From positions 13,999,001 to 14,063,000 of the forward strand of contig WPIO01000003.1 of NCBI GenBank assembly GCA_009760855.2: 64,000 bases of DNA, written 5' to 3'. The notes beneath the pieces were generated by a model. It was given only the letters and a program-made list of their open reading frames with translations, was not told the origin of the DNA and searched no databases. The stretch's first letter is position 1, and each line of letters opens with the position of its first letter. The position numbers were made by a program, and so were the translations under genes. Of the stretch, positions 38,401-48,139 are shown piece by piece. This DNA comes from Cristatella mucedo. Taxonomy: Eukaryota; Bryozoa; Phylactolaemata; Cristatellidae.

Positions 38401-40396
38401 ATGGACATTTAACTGTGAAATGACCCCCTTAAGTGTATATTGCTTGAGCAGGTCTGCTGGAGCTTCCAAGTTTCCTAGGTGCCTTCCAAGTAGCTCTCGT
38501 GAGAATGCAGTTATACGGTTAGTTCTGAAAGAATTCCAAATTCTGGCTTGCTTCAGTTCAGTTCTTATATCTTCGGTTCTTATGCTGTTTTTTCTGAAGC
38601 AATTAGCGTTCTTTATTCTTATTTCAGCCTGTATTAGGAACTCTGGTTTTAAACTGATGCAAGTCGTACCATGATTTTGCCAAGCAGTTGCAAGGTCATG
38701 TTGTACGAGAGATCTAAATTCATATCGTTAACTCGGTTTGGATGTACATGATGAGATACAGTGTATTGGCCTTTTTAACTCTCCCGATAGTCCCTCATTT
38801 GTGTCTTGTGTCAAACACTGCAGGAAAATCACAGACAACTAGCAGAGGGACCGAGGACGTTGGTAGCAATAGAATCCTTTAATAGTCTTATCTTTAATTT
38901 TTCAATGTCGTCAGGGGCCTGGCAGTTGTAACTAGAAGTTTTCTGTGGATCTCGGTCGGCTCCGAGGTAATAGTAGGAACCACAACTTTAAAGTGTAAAG
39001 GTCGTGCTGCTTGTACAGATACTTTCCCTGTTTTATTAGCCCGTTGTGTGCTTTTCCTTTGAATTGCCCATTATGTGAAATAGTTCCGTTTTTATCGCCC
39101 TACAAGCACGACCGAAGTCTATTAAAGGTGCACCACATAGAGAAGGTTGTGCTAAAGGTTTCACATGCAGTAAGCCCTCTATCCCAGCAATCATTCACGA
39201 ACACATTTAAGTAGAAAGTATCTGTGCTCCACGATTTGAACAATGTTCAGGGCCGAGTATGTCTCATTAAGTACATTTGAGAGCTTCAAATAAAATACAA
39301 TTCATTTGTGTAGCACCCCAAGAGAACTTAATCTCTATTCAGGCGCTTCACACATGGCTCGAGCCCACGACCTCGGTCATCAAATACCTTCACCTTGACC
39401 TTCTTCATTGAAGGCGATCACTTAAACCACTGGTCCAAACCAGCACGGCACTTTCTGATTCGCTGGCTCGGCATACTAAACATGTTCACCTGCAGACGAT
39501 TGCCTAAGGAATACCATTCGAAATGCCAACAATAAGATGCTTTACACAAGAGGACTCTAAAATATAGGAATGTTACAGATTAACCGAGTTCAAACTCCTA
39601 GAATTCTTACGGTCTAGGTCATGATGGATGGATATCATACTTCAATGGAATGGTTACCCAATTGTTGCATGCAGTACAGAGCTTTTTTATGTATCCTAGT
39701 GGTCGGGCTGTCTTTGCCTGTTAACTGCTGCCAGCTTGTAAACAAGTAAGTCCCGACTCAGGGCCTGCTCACTCATGCATAGCCTCCGATAGCATCCTTT
39801 TGTAGGAGCCCTCATAATCTTTTTCACATTCGTCTGCCTTCTAGCTAAGGCTGCCAGCCTCGTGTCTGTCAGCTGCTATTTCCATAACGGTTTTGCTACT
39901 TTTCAAACTTACTGGATCAGGTGATGGTTGTCACTTCTGCATAATGTGACAGTGAACTGGAGACCAGCCATGCTTAGGCAAACAGAATAACTTCTTCATA
40001 GACAAGTCATCCCGGGGCTGGCATTTGGTGTGCAATCACCATTTCTTTGTTGCTGGGGAAGGGTCGTTCACAAGTATTTCGCCGGCTTGCCTGACTGAAC
40101 TCTTGTACATTCATGTCACCCATAGCACTTTCCGTTAGGCCCACACGGTTAGTACATGATTTCTTTGTCATTTTAAGTGTACCTTACCTTACCTTTAATG
40201 TCTGTCTTGTCACTGACAGGTGGCAAGTGAAGTGAACGCCAAGATCCTTGAGCTGGACAACCAGGAACCGACTCCACGCTTGGAGCGCCTTCTCAAACAT
40301 GTGCTCTGGTCACAGAGTGAGCTTGATAAGAAGAAGGTCAAATTCCCTCGCATGACTGATTTTGCATGTGGTGACGTTGAGATGCCACCCAAGTGA
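23270..40396 (+). CDS. GID8: GID8 (TWA1) CTLH E3 ligase subunit, complete gene, four coding exons joined
   Basis: The joined exons 23270-23402, 32724-32920, 37283-37480 and 40220-40396 give 702 coding bases (234 residues) plus a TGA stop; vertebrate GID8 has 228. The protein has the family's order. A LisH motif starts near [20 protein letters not shown], followed by a CTLH segment ending near [16 protein letters not shown], then a CRA region holding [19 protein letters not shown], and a C-terminal stretch with [15 protein letters not shown]. These match the animal GID8 family almost residue for residue. In the known complex, GID8 is a scaffold subunit that links the RMND5/MAEA RING pair to RANBP9 and ARMC8, acting in nucleus and cytoplasm. 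Introns are phase 1, 0 and 0 with GT-AG ends. The first is 9.3 kb and full of LINE remains. No frameshift or stop interrupts the coding exons, so the gene looks functional. I saw no clear AATAAA between the stop and 41.1 kb. Confidence 0.96.
24086..24190 (-). mobile_element. SINE-1 copy, minus strand
   Basis: Reverse of the SINE-1 tail (CACCTTAAGAGAATTAAATC, TCTATCCAGGCACTTCACAT) and head (GGGCTCGAGCCCAACAACCT). Head truncated after the B box. Confidence 0.8.
25781..25932 (-). mobile_element. SINE-1 copy, minus strand
   Basis: Contains TTTTATAGCGCCCGAAGATA, TCAGGTGCTTCATATATG, GCTCGAGCCCACGACCTCG and the reversed A box (CACCTTAACCACTGGGCCAA). Confidence 0.88.
26385..27340 (+). mobile_element. 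LINE family B copy, 3' part
   Basis: Broken frames give [20 protein letters not shown], then [20 protein letters not shown] and SRLDH. These are L2/CR1-type reverse transcriptase and C-terminal blocks, distinct from family A. The 3' end reads GTTGGCTACCACATGTATAC and GTGTGGCTTTGTA, shared with the copies at 29.3 and 30.1 kb. Confidence 0.8.
27341..27745 (+). mobile_element. LINE family B copy, N-terminal reverse transcriptase part
   Basis: Encodes [20 protein letters not shown] (the first catalytic block of the RT), then YFYADCV in place of the YADD box. It lies after the 3' end of another family B copy, so the two are separate insertions or a rearranged one. Ends where an opposite-strand LINE family A tail begins. 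Confidence 0.75.
27752..28985 (-). mobile_element. LINE family A copy, minus strand
   Basis: Reverse tail (ATAAAGCGCCCTCAGAGAAC) then long open pieces on the minus strand: [29 protein letters not shown] and AAFIDDIHTW-like blocks, with a readable FYADDTQ catalytic box at about 28830-28850. Fewer breaks than most copies, so relatively young, but still frameshifted. Confidence 0.9.
28981..29060. repeat. Short tandem repeat of GTTGACGACAGA type
   Basis: Five or six imperfect copies of a unit like GACTGTTGACGACAGA, lying exactly at the junction between LINE family A and a LINE family B 3' end. Confidence 0.85.
29060..29380 (+). mobile_element. LINE family B 3' end
   Basis: Contains CTCTGCAGGTCGTAGACTAT, GGAACTCACC and the family 3' signature GTTGGCTACCAAATGCATAC, AATGGCTTTGTGG. 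Confidence 0.7.
30075..32190 (-). mobile_element. LINE family B, longest copy, minus strand
   Basis: Read on the minus strand it gives the RT in order: LDKK and FKSAIVR-like start, [44 protein letters not shown], a readable LYADDTQL catalytic box (about 31078-31104), [16 protein letters not shown], then the C-terminal block and 3' end. Split by frameshifts and by a LINE family A tail at 31855-31955. An L2/CR1-group non-LTR element. Confidence 0.85.
31855..31955 (-). mobile_element. LINE family A tail inserted in LINE B
   Basis: TAATAATAATAATAATAACA, then TTGATAAAGCGCCCTCAGAG and a short remainder. It is a very short 5'-truncated insertion inside the family B copy. Confidence 0.75.
32490..32572 (+). 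mobile_element. LINE family A tail, 80 bp
   Basis: AAATAAAGCGCCTAGAAAGA, GATTAAGTTCTCTGAGGGCG, CTTTATCAAGTG and an ATT-like end. It lies only about 150 bases before GID8 exon 2. Confidence 0.85.
32724..32920 (+). CDS. GID8: GID8 coding exon 2 (LisH end, CTLH start)
   Basis: The acceptor tgttgtag precedes the exon. Its first two bases complete the GAA codon begun in exon 1, giving [14 protein letters not shown]. The exon holds the rest of LisH and most of the CTLH segment, including [20 protein letters not shown], and ends in phase 0 at CAA|gtatgt. The length is 197 bases with no stop in frame. Residues agree with GID8 across the whole exon. Confidence 0.96.
35275..35400 (-). mobile_element. 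LINE family B tail fragment
   Basis: Reverse 3' end: AACCACAAAGCCACACAGAC, then GATGCGCATACGGTAGCCAG, shared with the fragment near 11250 and the copy at 30.1 kb. Confidence 0.65.
35478..36166 (-). mobile_element. LINE family A copy, minus strand
   Basis: Reverse tail at 35478-35550 (TAATAATACACTTGACAAAG), then the C-terminal blocks on the minus strand ([30 protein letters not shown]). Truncated at about 36166, where a SINE-2 begins. Confidence 0.88.
36170..36325 (+). mobile_element. SINE-2 copy
   Basis: B-box-like GTAGGTTTGGGCCCTGCAAC, then GGCAATTCTTTCTTACC and the body AAGGCTCTTTTGCCGCTATT, AAAGAGGCTGTCGTATTGGC. It sits at the broken end of a LINE copy. Confidence 0.75.
37283..37480 (+). 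CDS. GID8: GID8 coding exon 3 (CTLH end, CRA start)
   Basis: This exon has 66 codons, phase 0 at both ends. A long T tract and the acceptor ttctag come before it. It encodes [20 protein letters not shown], then the most conserved block of the family, [19 protein letters not shown]. The donor is AAG|gtggtc, a weaker site than those of exons 1 and 2. Joining to exon 4 restores the family's continuous reading LKVASEVN. Confidence 0.96.
37711..37848 (-). mobile_element. SINE-1 copy, diverged
   Basis: TTAAGAGAACTTAATTGCTA, CATATGCCGCAGGATTCGAG and GCCCACAATCC match the reversed SINE-1 tail and B box; the A-box end is eroded. Confidence 0.7.
39290..39447 (-). mobile_element. SINE-1 copy
   Basis: TTCATTTGTGTAGCACCCCA, AGAGAACTTAATCTCTATTC, AGGCGCTTCACACATGGCTC, and GCCCACGACCTCGGTCATCA, ending near the reversed A box (CCACTGGTCCAAACCAGC). 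Confidence 0.88.
40220..40396 (+). CDS. GID8: GID8 coding exon 4 (C-terminus, stop)
   Basis: The acceptor is cactgacag. The exon encodes 58 residues and TGA. It contains [20 protein letters not shown], which corresponds to the vertebrate [20 protein letters not shown] block, and ends in a short acidic and basic tail (GDVEMPPK) much like the vertebrate ending. The 3' UTR follows. Its end is not obvious. Confidence 0.95.
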   Translation: MASEVNAKILELDNQEPTPRLERLLKHVLWSQSELDKKKVKFPRMTDFACGDVEMPPK

Positions 40397-41118
40397 CAGC
40401 ACTGATAAGGAACAGAAACGCCCATGTGAGGCCGACTTATGAAGTTATTTTAGAGCATGCTCACCGCTGGATGCTCATATGGAATGTGCGAGAATCTGAT
40501 GCCGTCCTAGCACGGCAACTGTTTCTGGCCATCTGACTGAGGGCGTGCTGCACGCCAGAAGCATTTGCCTTCATCCTGCCCAACCGTGTGAGCCCTGCAA
40601 ATGGATGACCGTGTCTATTCTCTACTGAGAAGGCAGCTGATATTTGGCCTATGTTTCGTTGTTTTGTTATTCAGCATGGTAAGATGACATGACTGAAGAT
40701 CTCTAAGGTCCTATGACCTTGTTTACATTACACTATAATTATCAGTTCTCTTTTTGTATGCTGCTTCACCCATCTGCTTGCCCCCCCCATGGCCCTAGCA
40801 GGTCATACTTACAGAAGTAAATATCGTATGCACAAGTGCTGCTAATAATGGACCTCTATAGCACCTCGAGATTTCAATGGCACTGCTAGTAATCCAAGTG
40901 TAAGGAGTCCCACTCACTCTGCCCAGCAAGACTGCAGCATGGACTCTATCCCACTACCAGATGTTGCTTTCATACATGTAAGTGTTTGCAGCATCTACTA
41001 TCTGTATAAACCTGTAAATGTAATGGCCGTCAGTCAGCCATTAGAAGTACAGTCTAGTGATTAGAACCCCATAGGGTTTTCTTGTAAGGTGCTCGAAATC
41101 TAACCTGCTTCAGAGGCA
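40397..41118 (+). other. GID8 3' UTR and flank
   Basis: Sequence after the GID8 stop with no repeat copy or open frame of note. It probably contains the 3' UTR, but no canonical polyadenylation signal was identified, so its end is not called. Confidence 0.5.
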
Positions 41119-42465
41119 CTGCTGGTGGGCAGCAACGTGCAGTTCATGCGACAATACGAAAAGAAGGCACAGCCTCAGAGAGGAGCTGTAGGCTAGCAAG
41201 AGCAGAGTAGTGGCAAAGCAAATTTTGGCTCAGATGAAAGCATAAAATCGGCAGCTGGAAAACAAATAGCATGGTCTGTGGGTCTTAGCTTAAGGATAAG
41301 GTGCTTGCTCTTCACGACCCAGGTCCCGTGTATGAGTCATCCAGCATGCAGTTCTTTATTGCTTAGTGCAAAATGGGTGGCAGCCACCAATGCTGTTCTA
41401 TCGCTATATAACTGAGGCTATTGTATCAGCTGGTCTTTAAATTTACTTTATCACTGCTCAAGAATTATGGAAATAAGTTTCACAATTGGGACCTGCAGAT
41501 AAAAAGTATACATCGTTAGCAGTCATTAGGAGATATAAAACATCTAATTTGTTGTGCTCAAGAGATAGTGGGGAGACTGGCCCAAAGCAGTCGTAGCAGT
41601 TCTGCTAAAGCTGGAGTTAGCTAGCTCGGAGGATAGAGCGAAAGTGTTACTTGAATCTGGGGCTCACATCACTGTGAGTCACAACACTATCTTTTGCAGA
41701 AGAGGCAAATGGTTCAATTTCTTGGACCTTCAAAGATATGGTGGCCTTCCTGATGGCTAACTGCTGAATCTAGTATTTTGGAAGCCCTGCTCCGACAAAA
41801 TGCTAGCAGCCCAGCTTGGTAGCCCCTGGGAGCCAACGTTAGCCCAACATTCCGAATTGAAAGAATGTTAATTTATCAAATTCAACTACTATCAACTGGG
41901 GGGATGGACCCACAGTAACATCACTAGGTTATAGTTGCTTTTTCTTTATTCAAGGAAGATAGCTATTTAGCTTGCAGTAGACCCGATTTACCCTGCACAT
42001 GTGATGCTGCTCGAATAGAGAGTAACAATAAAGCAAGAGGCAAATCAGTAGCTCCTTAAGAAGCATGGACGCTGCAGCCATTATTAAGAGTATCGCATTC
42101 GCGACCGTGGTTATCGGGATACTGCAGCAGGTTATCCTTAATGGCCCTAGCTGAAAGTCGCTCAAGGCTGTTTAAGTGAGGCTACTTAAGCAGCCGATCT
42201 TAACTTTTCACTTTTAGAAATGGCTTGAACCACACCAAAGCTGCGTGACTTATAACGAGCCTACGAGTCTCTGCAAGTTGGTCTATTAGACGACGGTGTG
42301 AAAGGTCTCTGACATACCAGCGGGACAAAGAAGTTCATATATTAAACTAGATCTTAAACCTGACATATAATAAGCCACTAGCAAAGGAAGTAAACGTGAT
42401 TAGCTCCAGCATGGGAATGCAGCCCCAGGCCGTTTAGCATATGCCGAGCTATGGCTTACATCGGG
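41119..42465. repeat. Tandem duplication, unit 1 (1347 bp)
   Basis: Begins CTGCTGGTGGGCAGCAACGT and ends GGCTTACATCGGG. The next 1347 bases after a five-base spacer (TATAT) repeat it; in every stretch I compared the two are identical. The unit contains a SINE-2 copy at 41275-41440 and a more decayed one at about 42075-42205. Confidence 0.95.
41275..41440 (+). mobile_element. SINE-2 in unit 1
   Basis: Head CTTAGCTTAAGGATAAGGTG with decayed B box, then TTCTTTATTGC and body CACCAATGCTGTTCTATCGC, TATATAACTGAGGCTATTG and ATCAGCTGGTC. Confidence 0.8.
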
Positions 42466-42470
42466 TATAT

Positions 42471-43817
42471 CTGCTGGTGGGCAGCAACGTGCAGTTCATG
42501 CGACAATACGAAAAGAAGGCACAGCCTCAGAGAGGAGCTGTAGGCTAGCAAGAGCAGAGTAGTGGCAAAGCAAATTTTGGCTCAGATGAAAGCATAAAAT
42601 CGGCAGCTGGAAAACAAATAGCATGGTCTGTGGGTCTTAGCTTAAGGATAAGGTGCTTGCTCTTCACGACCCAGGTCCCGTGTATGAGTCATCCAGCATG
42701 CAGTTCTTTATTGCTTAGTGCAAAATGGGTGGCAGCCACCAATGCTGTTCTATCGCTATATAACTGAGGCTATTGTATCAGCTGGTCTTTAAATTTACTT
42801 TATCACTGCTCAAGAATTATGGAAATAAGTTTCACAATTGGGACCTGCAGATAAAAAGTATACATCGTTAGCAGTCATTAGGAGATATAAAACATCTAAT
42901 TTGTTGTGCTCAAGAGATAGTGGGGAGACTGGCCCAAAGCAGTCGTAGCAGTTCTGCTAAAGCTGGAGTTAGCTAGCTCGGAGGATAGAGCGAAAGTGTT
43001 ACTTGAATCTGGGGCTCACATCACTGTGAGTCACAACACTATCTTTTGCAGAAGAGGCAAATGGTTCAATTTCTTGGACCTTCAAAGATATGGTGGCCTT
43101 CCTGATGGCTAACTGCTGAATCTAGTATTTTGGAAGCCCTGCTCCGACAAAATGCTAGCAGCCCAGCTTGGTAGCCCCTGGGAGCCAACGTTAGCCCAAC
43201 ATTCCGAATTGAAAGAATGTTAATTTATCAAATTCAACTACTATCAACTGGGGGGATGGACCCACAGTAACATCACTAGGTTATAGTTGCTTTTTCTTTA
43301 TTCAAGGAAGATAGCTATTTAGCTTGCAGTAGACCCGATTTACCCTGCACATGTGATGCTGCTCGAATAGAGAGTAACAATAAAGCAAGAGGCAAATCAG
43401 TAGCTCCTTAAGAAGCATGGACGCTGCAGCCATTATTAAGAGTATCGCATTCGCGACCGTGGTTATCGGGATACTGCAGCAGGTTATCCTTAATGGCCCT
43501 AGCTGAAAGTCGCTCAAGGCTGTTTAAGTGAGGCTACTTAAGCAGCCGATCTTAACTTTTCACTTTTAGAAATGGCTTGAACCACACCAAAGCTGCGTGA
43601 CTTATAACGAGCCTACGAGTCTCTGCAAGTTGGTCTATTAGACGACGGTGTGAAAGGTCTCTGACATACCAGCGGGACAAAGAAGTTCATATATTAAACT
43701 AGATCTTAAACCTGACATATAATAAGCCACTAGCAAAGGAAGTAAACGTGATTAGCTCCAGCATGGGAATGCAGCCCCAGGCCGTTTAGCATATGCCGAG
43801 CTATGGCTTACATCGGG
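42471..43817. repeat. Tandem duplication, unit 2 (1347 bp)
   Basis: Second copy, offset by 1352 bases. Flanking sequence differs on both outer sides (TTCAGAGGCA before unit 1, GTTTTGAAAAC after unit 2). Either a very recent duplication or an assembly artefact. Confidence 0.95.
42627..42792 (+). mobile_element. SINE-2 in unit 2
   Basis: Exact counterpart of the SINE-2 at 41275-41440, carried along in the duplicated unit rather than inserted independently. Confidence 0.8.
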
Positions 43818-45225
43818 GTTTTGAAAACATTAAGCGTATTTAGTAATCCGATGAACACCTTTCTGCAACACGACCTGAGCTATTGCTCTCAACCTAAAGC
43901 AAAAAGGTGAACGGTGATTGAAATTGGTTCTGCGAATGACCGGGTTGTTTTGCTGATGCCAATTCTCTCAATTTTTTTAACTTTAAACTCTCGCTAAACA
44001 TTTTCTCAAATATTATTGCGCCATTATTCCAGGAAGAAAGGCAAAACCTGAAGCATCTAGTCCAACAGATGCAGAAGGCATTGTAGGGCGGCAATTTTTA
44101 TATAGCTGAAGAAGCTGGTTGAATATCTTCTCACTCAGCACGAAGTAAGTCTTAAATAAATATAATTCATTTACATAGCGCTCCAAGACAACTTAATCTC
44201 TATTCAGGCGCTTCACATAAGCCACGGGGCTCGAGCCCACGACCTCAGCCAGACCTTGGTCGGGGCGAGCACGTTATCCGCTGGACCAAACCAAAGTCTT
44301 GGTGGGGGATTTGCTCAGTTGATAATTCACATCGTGGTAGTTTCTTAGCCTCTGACGAGCGAGCCTTTAACGAAAGAAAATATGGGCTGCTTGCATTCCG
44401 CCGCAGCTTCGCAGCTTCCGGTATGAAAGGCTTCCCTTTTTCCTTGAAGCAGGATGAGCCCGGAGTAAATTCTTAATGAAGAAAAAGTCTCTCTTTGGCT
44501 GAATATGCGGAATATAGTAAAGCGGCACATTGGTTGACACCACTTTTAAAATGTCATCAAATCAGATGTGAGCTCAGTCGGGAGTTTTGTTCCCTGGCCA
44601 TAAATAAGAGCATGTGTGCAAGCCACCTGGGACTTGCCTATCCAGCGAATCTACTGCAATAAAAATTAGCGGGAATTTCATTCGCCGATAGCTGCCATTC
44701 AACCAAGTTACACAGGCTCACAGCTGACTACTGCCGATGATGGAGTATAAAGAGCATCAGACACTGGTTAGTAGCTGTGTGTGGTATTAATAAGGAGCTT
44801 TTGTGAGGCTGCTAGGACTGTCTCCTTTCTGTAAATGCAGTATCATCGGCATGAAAATCTGCATGAGTTAAGACCTTGATGTCCTTGCTCAAGCCAAAGG
44901 CTAGGTTGTCTAGAAAGACCGCATCTAGCCACGCCTATCACGCGAACTGCGGTAATCAATTGATACGTCAAAATCGTAAGCAGGCGACGGAACGCATAAC
45001 TTTTGACAAGGTCTTCCCTAGTGGCCAAACGGTATATAGGAACGCATGAACAAACTTTATCTTTACGTAAACTTGAAAAATTGAACCGTTTTTAATGTGA
45101 AAGTTCTAGAATACCTCAGAGATGAGGAGTTTCTGCTCTCGCTCAGTTTGACCTCTTAAGTGCCGTAGGCTTCTATTCTTTTTTCTATTATATTCTCTAT
45201 TCTTACAAATTAAGATTCCGGCAGA
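43818..45225. other. Intergenic stretch with one SINE-1
   Basis: Apart from the SINE-1 at 44152-44293 I see no gene, RNA or named repeat. No convincing exon was found. Confidence 0.4.
44152..44293 (-). mobile_element. SINE-1 copy, well preserved
   Basis: AATTCATTTACATAGCGCTC, ACTTAATCTCTATTCAGGCG, GGGCTCGAGCCCACGACCTC, GGTCGGGGCGAGCACG and CCGCTGGACCAAACC. All SINE-1 parts are present in the minus orientation. Confidence 0.9.
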
Positions 45226-46640
45226 CATTTAATAATAATAGTAAAGATAATACATTTGTAAAGAGGCCTCGGAGAACTTAGTCTCTTTCTAGGTACTTTA
45301 CGTACACTGTAAAGGAAACATGATAGAGTTGGTACTGGTAACTCACACTGTCAATAAGCATAATACAGTTAGAGGTAAAATCCACATTGTCCACATGTAG
45401 ATATGGTAGCTGTAAAATGCACAGGGCAGGCACGCACAAACACAAAAGAAAAATACACCAAATGCTTTCAAAACACGTGCGTTTTTAGCTTCCTTTTAAA
45501 TTTCGTCAAATCAAGAAATGTCGTGACGTCTGTCGGGAGTGACTTCCAGGCTTTAGGAACTTACGGCATGGTCTCCATAGGATTTGAGGTTGGTGCTAGG
45601 CAGAGCTAAGCAATTTGAGTTAGGAAAGTGGTCAGTACGTTGACTAGCATGGTGACAGAGTAGTTCTGAGAGGTAAGCTGCAGGCGGAGCCAGATAATGA
45701 AGGGACCTAAAAGTGAGTGACAGAACTTCGAGAAAGTCGATACGCTGCTTGTTTGGGAGCCACTGTAAGTCGGCGAGAAGTGGTGTCATGTGGCAAGTGC
45801 AACGATCACGACAGACAAGCCTAGTTGCAGAGTTGTGCACTATTTTTAGCTCCTGGATGCACCTGCCGGTAGACCAGCAAGCAGTGAGTTACAGAAGTCG
45901 AGACGGGTGCTACAAATGCATGGACCAATTTGAATTTAGTATCCCTGTCAAAGCAAGCCGGAATTTTAGCAATGTTACGTAGCTGAAAGTTAACAGACTT
46001 GACTGTGGTGCCGATGTGTTTATCTAGTGAAAGGTAACTTTGGAACAGGACACCTAGACAACGTGGAAGTTCAACTCAAGACATGCTGGCGGAGCTCATT
46101 TTGAGCGATAACATTTCCAGTTTCTGGACACTCCGTTTTCTCATAACTTGTAAGTTGCTTTTGTCGTCATTTAATTTGAGAAAGTTTGCTGCCATTCATG
46201 TGCGAATGTCATCAATATATGCAGCAAGTGTGCGTAGAGAATTCGACTTGCTAGAGGGCTGGGAACGATACAAGCAAACGTACAACTGAGTGTCGCCTGC
46301 ATAGAAGTGAAAGCCTAGACTATGCTTGGCCATCACATCGGCAAGAGGGAGGGTATAAACCGTGAACGGAAGCGGACCGAGCACAGACCCCTGAGGTACC
46401 CCGTACTTGAGCAGTTCTTCGGATGATATTAGTCCGTTCACGTCAATACTCTGTAGTCTCCCAATCTTTATGGGATATGCACTATTGCAGTGCCAGTGAT
46501 GCCCATGTGAGATGAGATGCGCTCAAGAAGGACTTTGGGATTAAATAAGTCCAACCCTGCCGAAAGACCAAGCAAAACAACCACAGCTACTTAACCCAAG
46601 TTGGCATTCTTGAGGTTGTTATACACCCTCATTGCCGACT
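45226..46640 (-). mobile_element. LINE family A copy, minus strand, 1.4 kb
   Basis: Reverse tail at 45226-45305. The minus strand then encodes HNSATRLVCRDRCTCHMTPL, RT blocks and [20 protein letters not shown]. The catalytic box reads YAGDTQ, so one catalytic Asp is lost, besides frameshifts. A 45-base scrap of SINE-2 tail follows at 46641-46685. Confidence 0.88.
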
Positions 46641-46847
46641 GCAAGCAGGAGGGATATGTAAATGAGGCTGTTGAACGAGCTGAATTTACCACTGTACTTT
46701 ATTGGCTGAAAGTGCATTTAGAAACAGATGGACTTGGGAGTGCGCGAGTTATGTTGCGTTAATGAAATGTAAAAAGAGCCAGGTACTATGGCTAATAAGT
46801 AAATGTTTGTTTATTATGTTTATTAAAGCTAGTTTTTTTGGCAATAG

Positions 46848-48053
46848 TGTAGCACAGCGCCGGCCTGACTCAGTTTTAGAGCGCATGAGAATTGCTCAGC
46901 AGGAAACACCTCTGTCCTAGAGCAAGGGGACGCACAGGTCGCTGAGGTGATTGATATTGGCTGGAGTGTCATTCCTATAGTTCCTGCTAGCAACTTGAGA
47001 ATATGGCAACGCTTGCCCGAGGTCGCTGTCGCCGCCAGCCATCCTAGATTTGCTGGTCGGTTTCCGCGAGAACAAAAGAAGTGGATGAAGAGCGTCTGCG
47101 TTCTCGAGCGGTGAACAAGGGGACGCAGAGGTGATTGATACTGGCTGGAGTGTCAACCCCTATTGTCCTGGCTAGTTATATAATGATAGGGCGACGCTCG
47201 CTAGGGGCATCTTCTTCATCTTCGGCTCCGTCTTGACGCCGTCTTAGTTGCCGGACTCGTTTCTCTGAAAGCGAGGGAGGATGGCGGGCTGTTCGCCGGG
47301 GACTGACGGACAGGACGAGCCCGCTCCAGGAGGATTCGGTGGACGCCACTGAATACGGTCGTATAGCGCTTGAGCTCGCATTTTAAGTTTCTTCTGTGTT
47401 TTGTGTGTGTGCGCGTGCACGTGGTGTCAAAAGAGTGCTTGGAGTAGTGCATGAGGTATTCCAGCCGTAAGGTGGAAGCGAGTCTTAGCTCTCCGGTCAG
47501 GGTCTAGGCTCCGGTTCGGGCTCCGTCTGCTTGGGTCGTACCCACAAGAGACGTAAGTAGCCGAAGTGTGGAGACGGGTTTCCACCGCAAGAGTGCTTGG
47601 AGTAGTGCATGAGGTATTCCTGCTGCAAGATGGAAGCGGAGCCCTAGCTCTCCAGTCAGGGTCTCCGGCTCCGGTTCGGGCTCCTCGTCCTATCTGGGTC
47701 GTTCCCCACAATAGATGTAGGTAGCCTAAGTGCGGGGACGTATTCCCTCCGCAAGAGTGCTTGTGCTGTTGAGCATGTGAGGAGTGTGGAGATAAAGCTG
47801 AGCTAGACGCGCAGCGACTGTGCGCCTGCGAATAAAGCTCAGTAAAATCCCCAATTTGTGTGTCTCGCTTTCCAATTCACGCCGCAGACTCACGAGCCCC
47901 TTTAGTAATGATAAGTAGGTCAGCGCCAGAAACGTTCGTCTCGTGGCGGCCTGCTTATTGCGCGTAGACGCGCACCGAACGGCATTGGGCGCTAGGTTAC
48001 GCCGCTAGGTAAGCGGCAGGTTAAGGCTAATCCGCCGAGCCTTCGGCGTTGCA
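46848..48053 (+). mobile_element. Solo LTR, about 1.2 kb
   Basis: Starts TGTAGCACAGCGCC and ends GCCTTCGGCGTTGCA. It is clearly related to the LTR at 50387-51795: shared blocks TCGTTTCTCTGAAAGCGA, AGACGCGCAGCGACT, AATAAAGCTCAGTAAAATCC, TCGCTTTCCAATTCACGCCG. The AATAAA near 47830 would be the LTR polyadenylation signal. It holds imperfect tandem units of about 160 bases around 47430-47760. Flanks are ATAG and GTAG, a possible four-base target duplication with one change. No internal coding region follows. Confidence 0.8.
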
Positions 48054-48139
48054 GTAGTGTTGCTAAAGCACTAAAGAAGGGGATGCCTTTCAATAATGGC
48101 CTCAGGGGGGATTTGAAGCTTTGAGAATGGAGGCAGCTT

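Larger units (their letters stand above)
37481..40219 (+). other. GID8 intron 3
   Basis: A 2.7 kb intron with two SINE-1 copies (37711 and 39290). Between them I see only A+T-rich sequence without a recognisable feature. Confidence 0.75.

Noticed and set aside
41950-42165. 71-codon minus-strand frame, present twice
   Set aside because: It is repeated only because the whole 1347-base unit is duplicated, and it overlaps an antisense decayed SINE-2; not a gene family.
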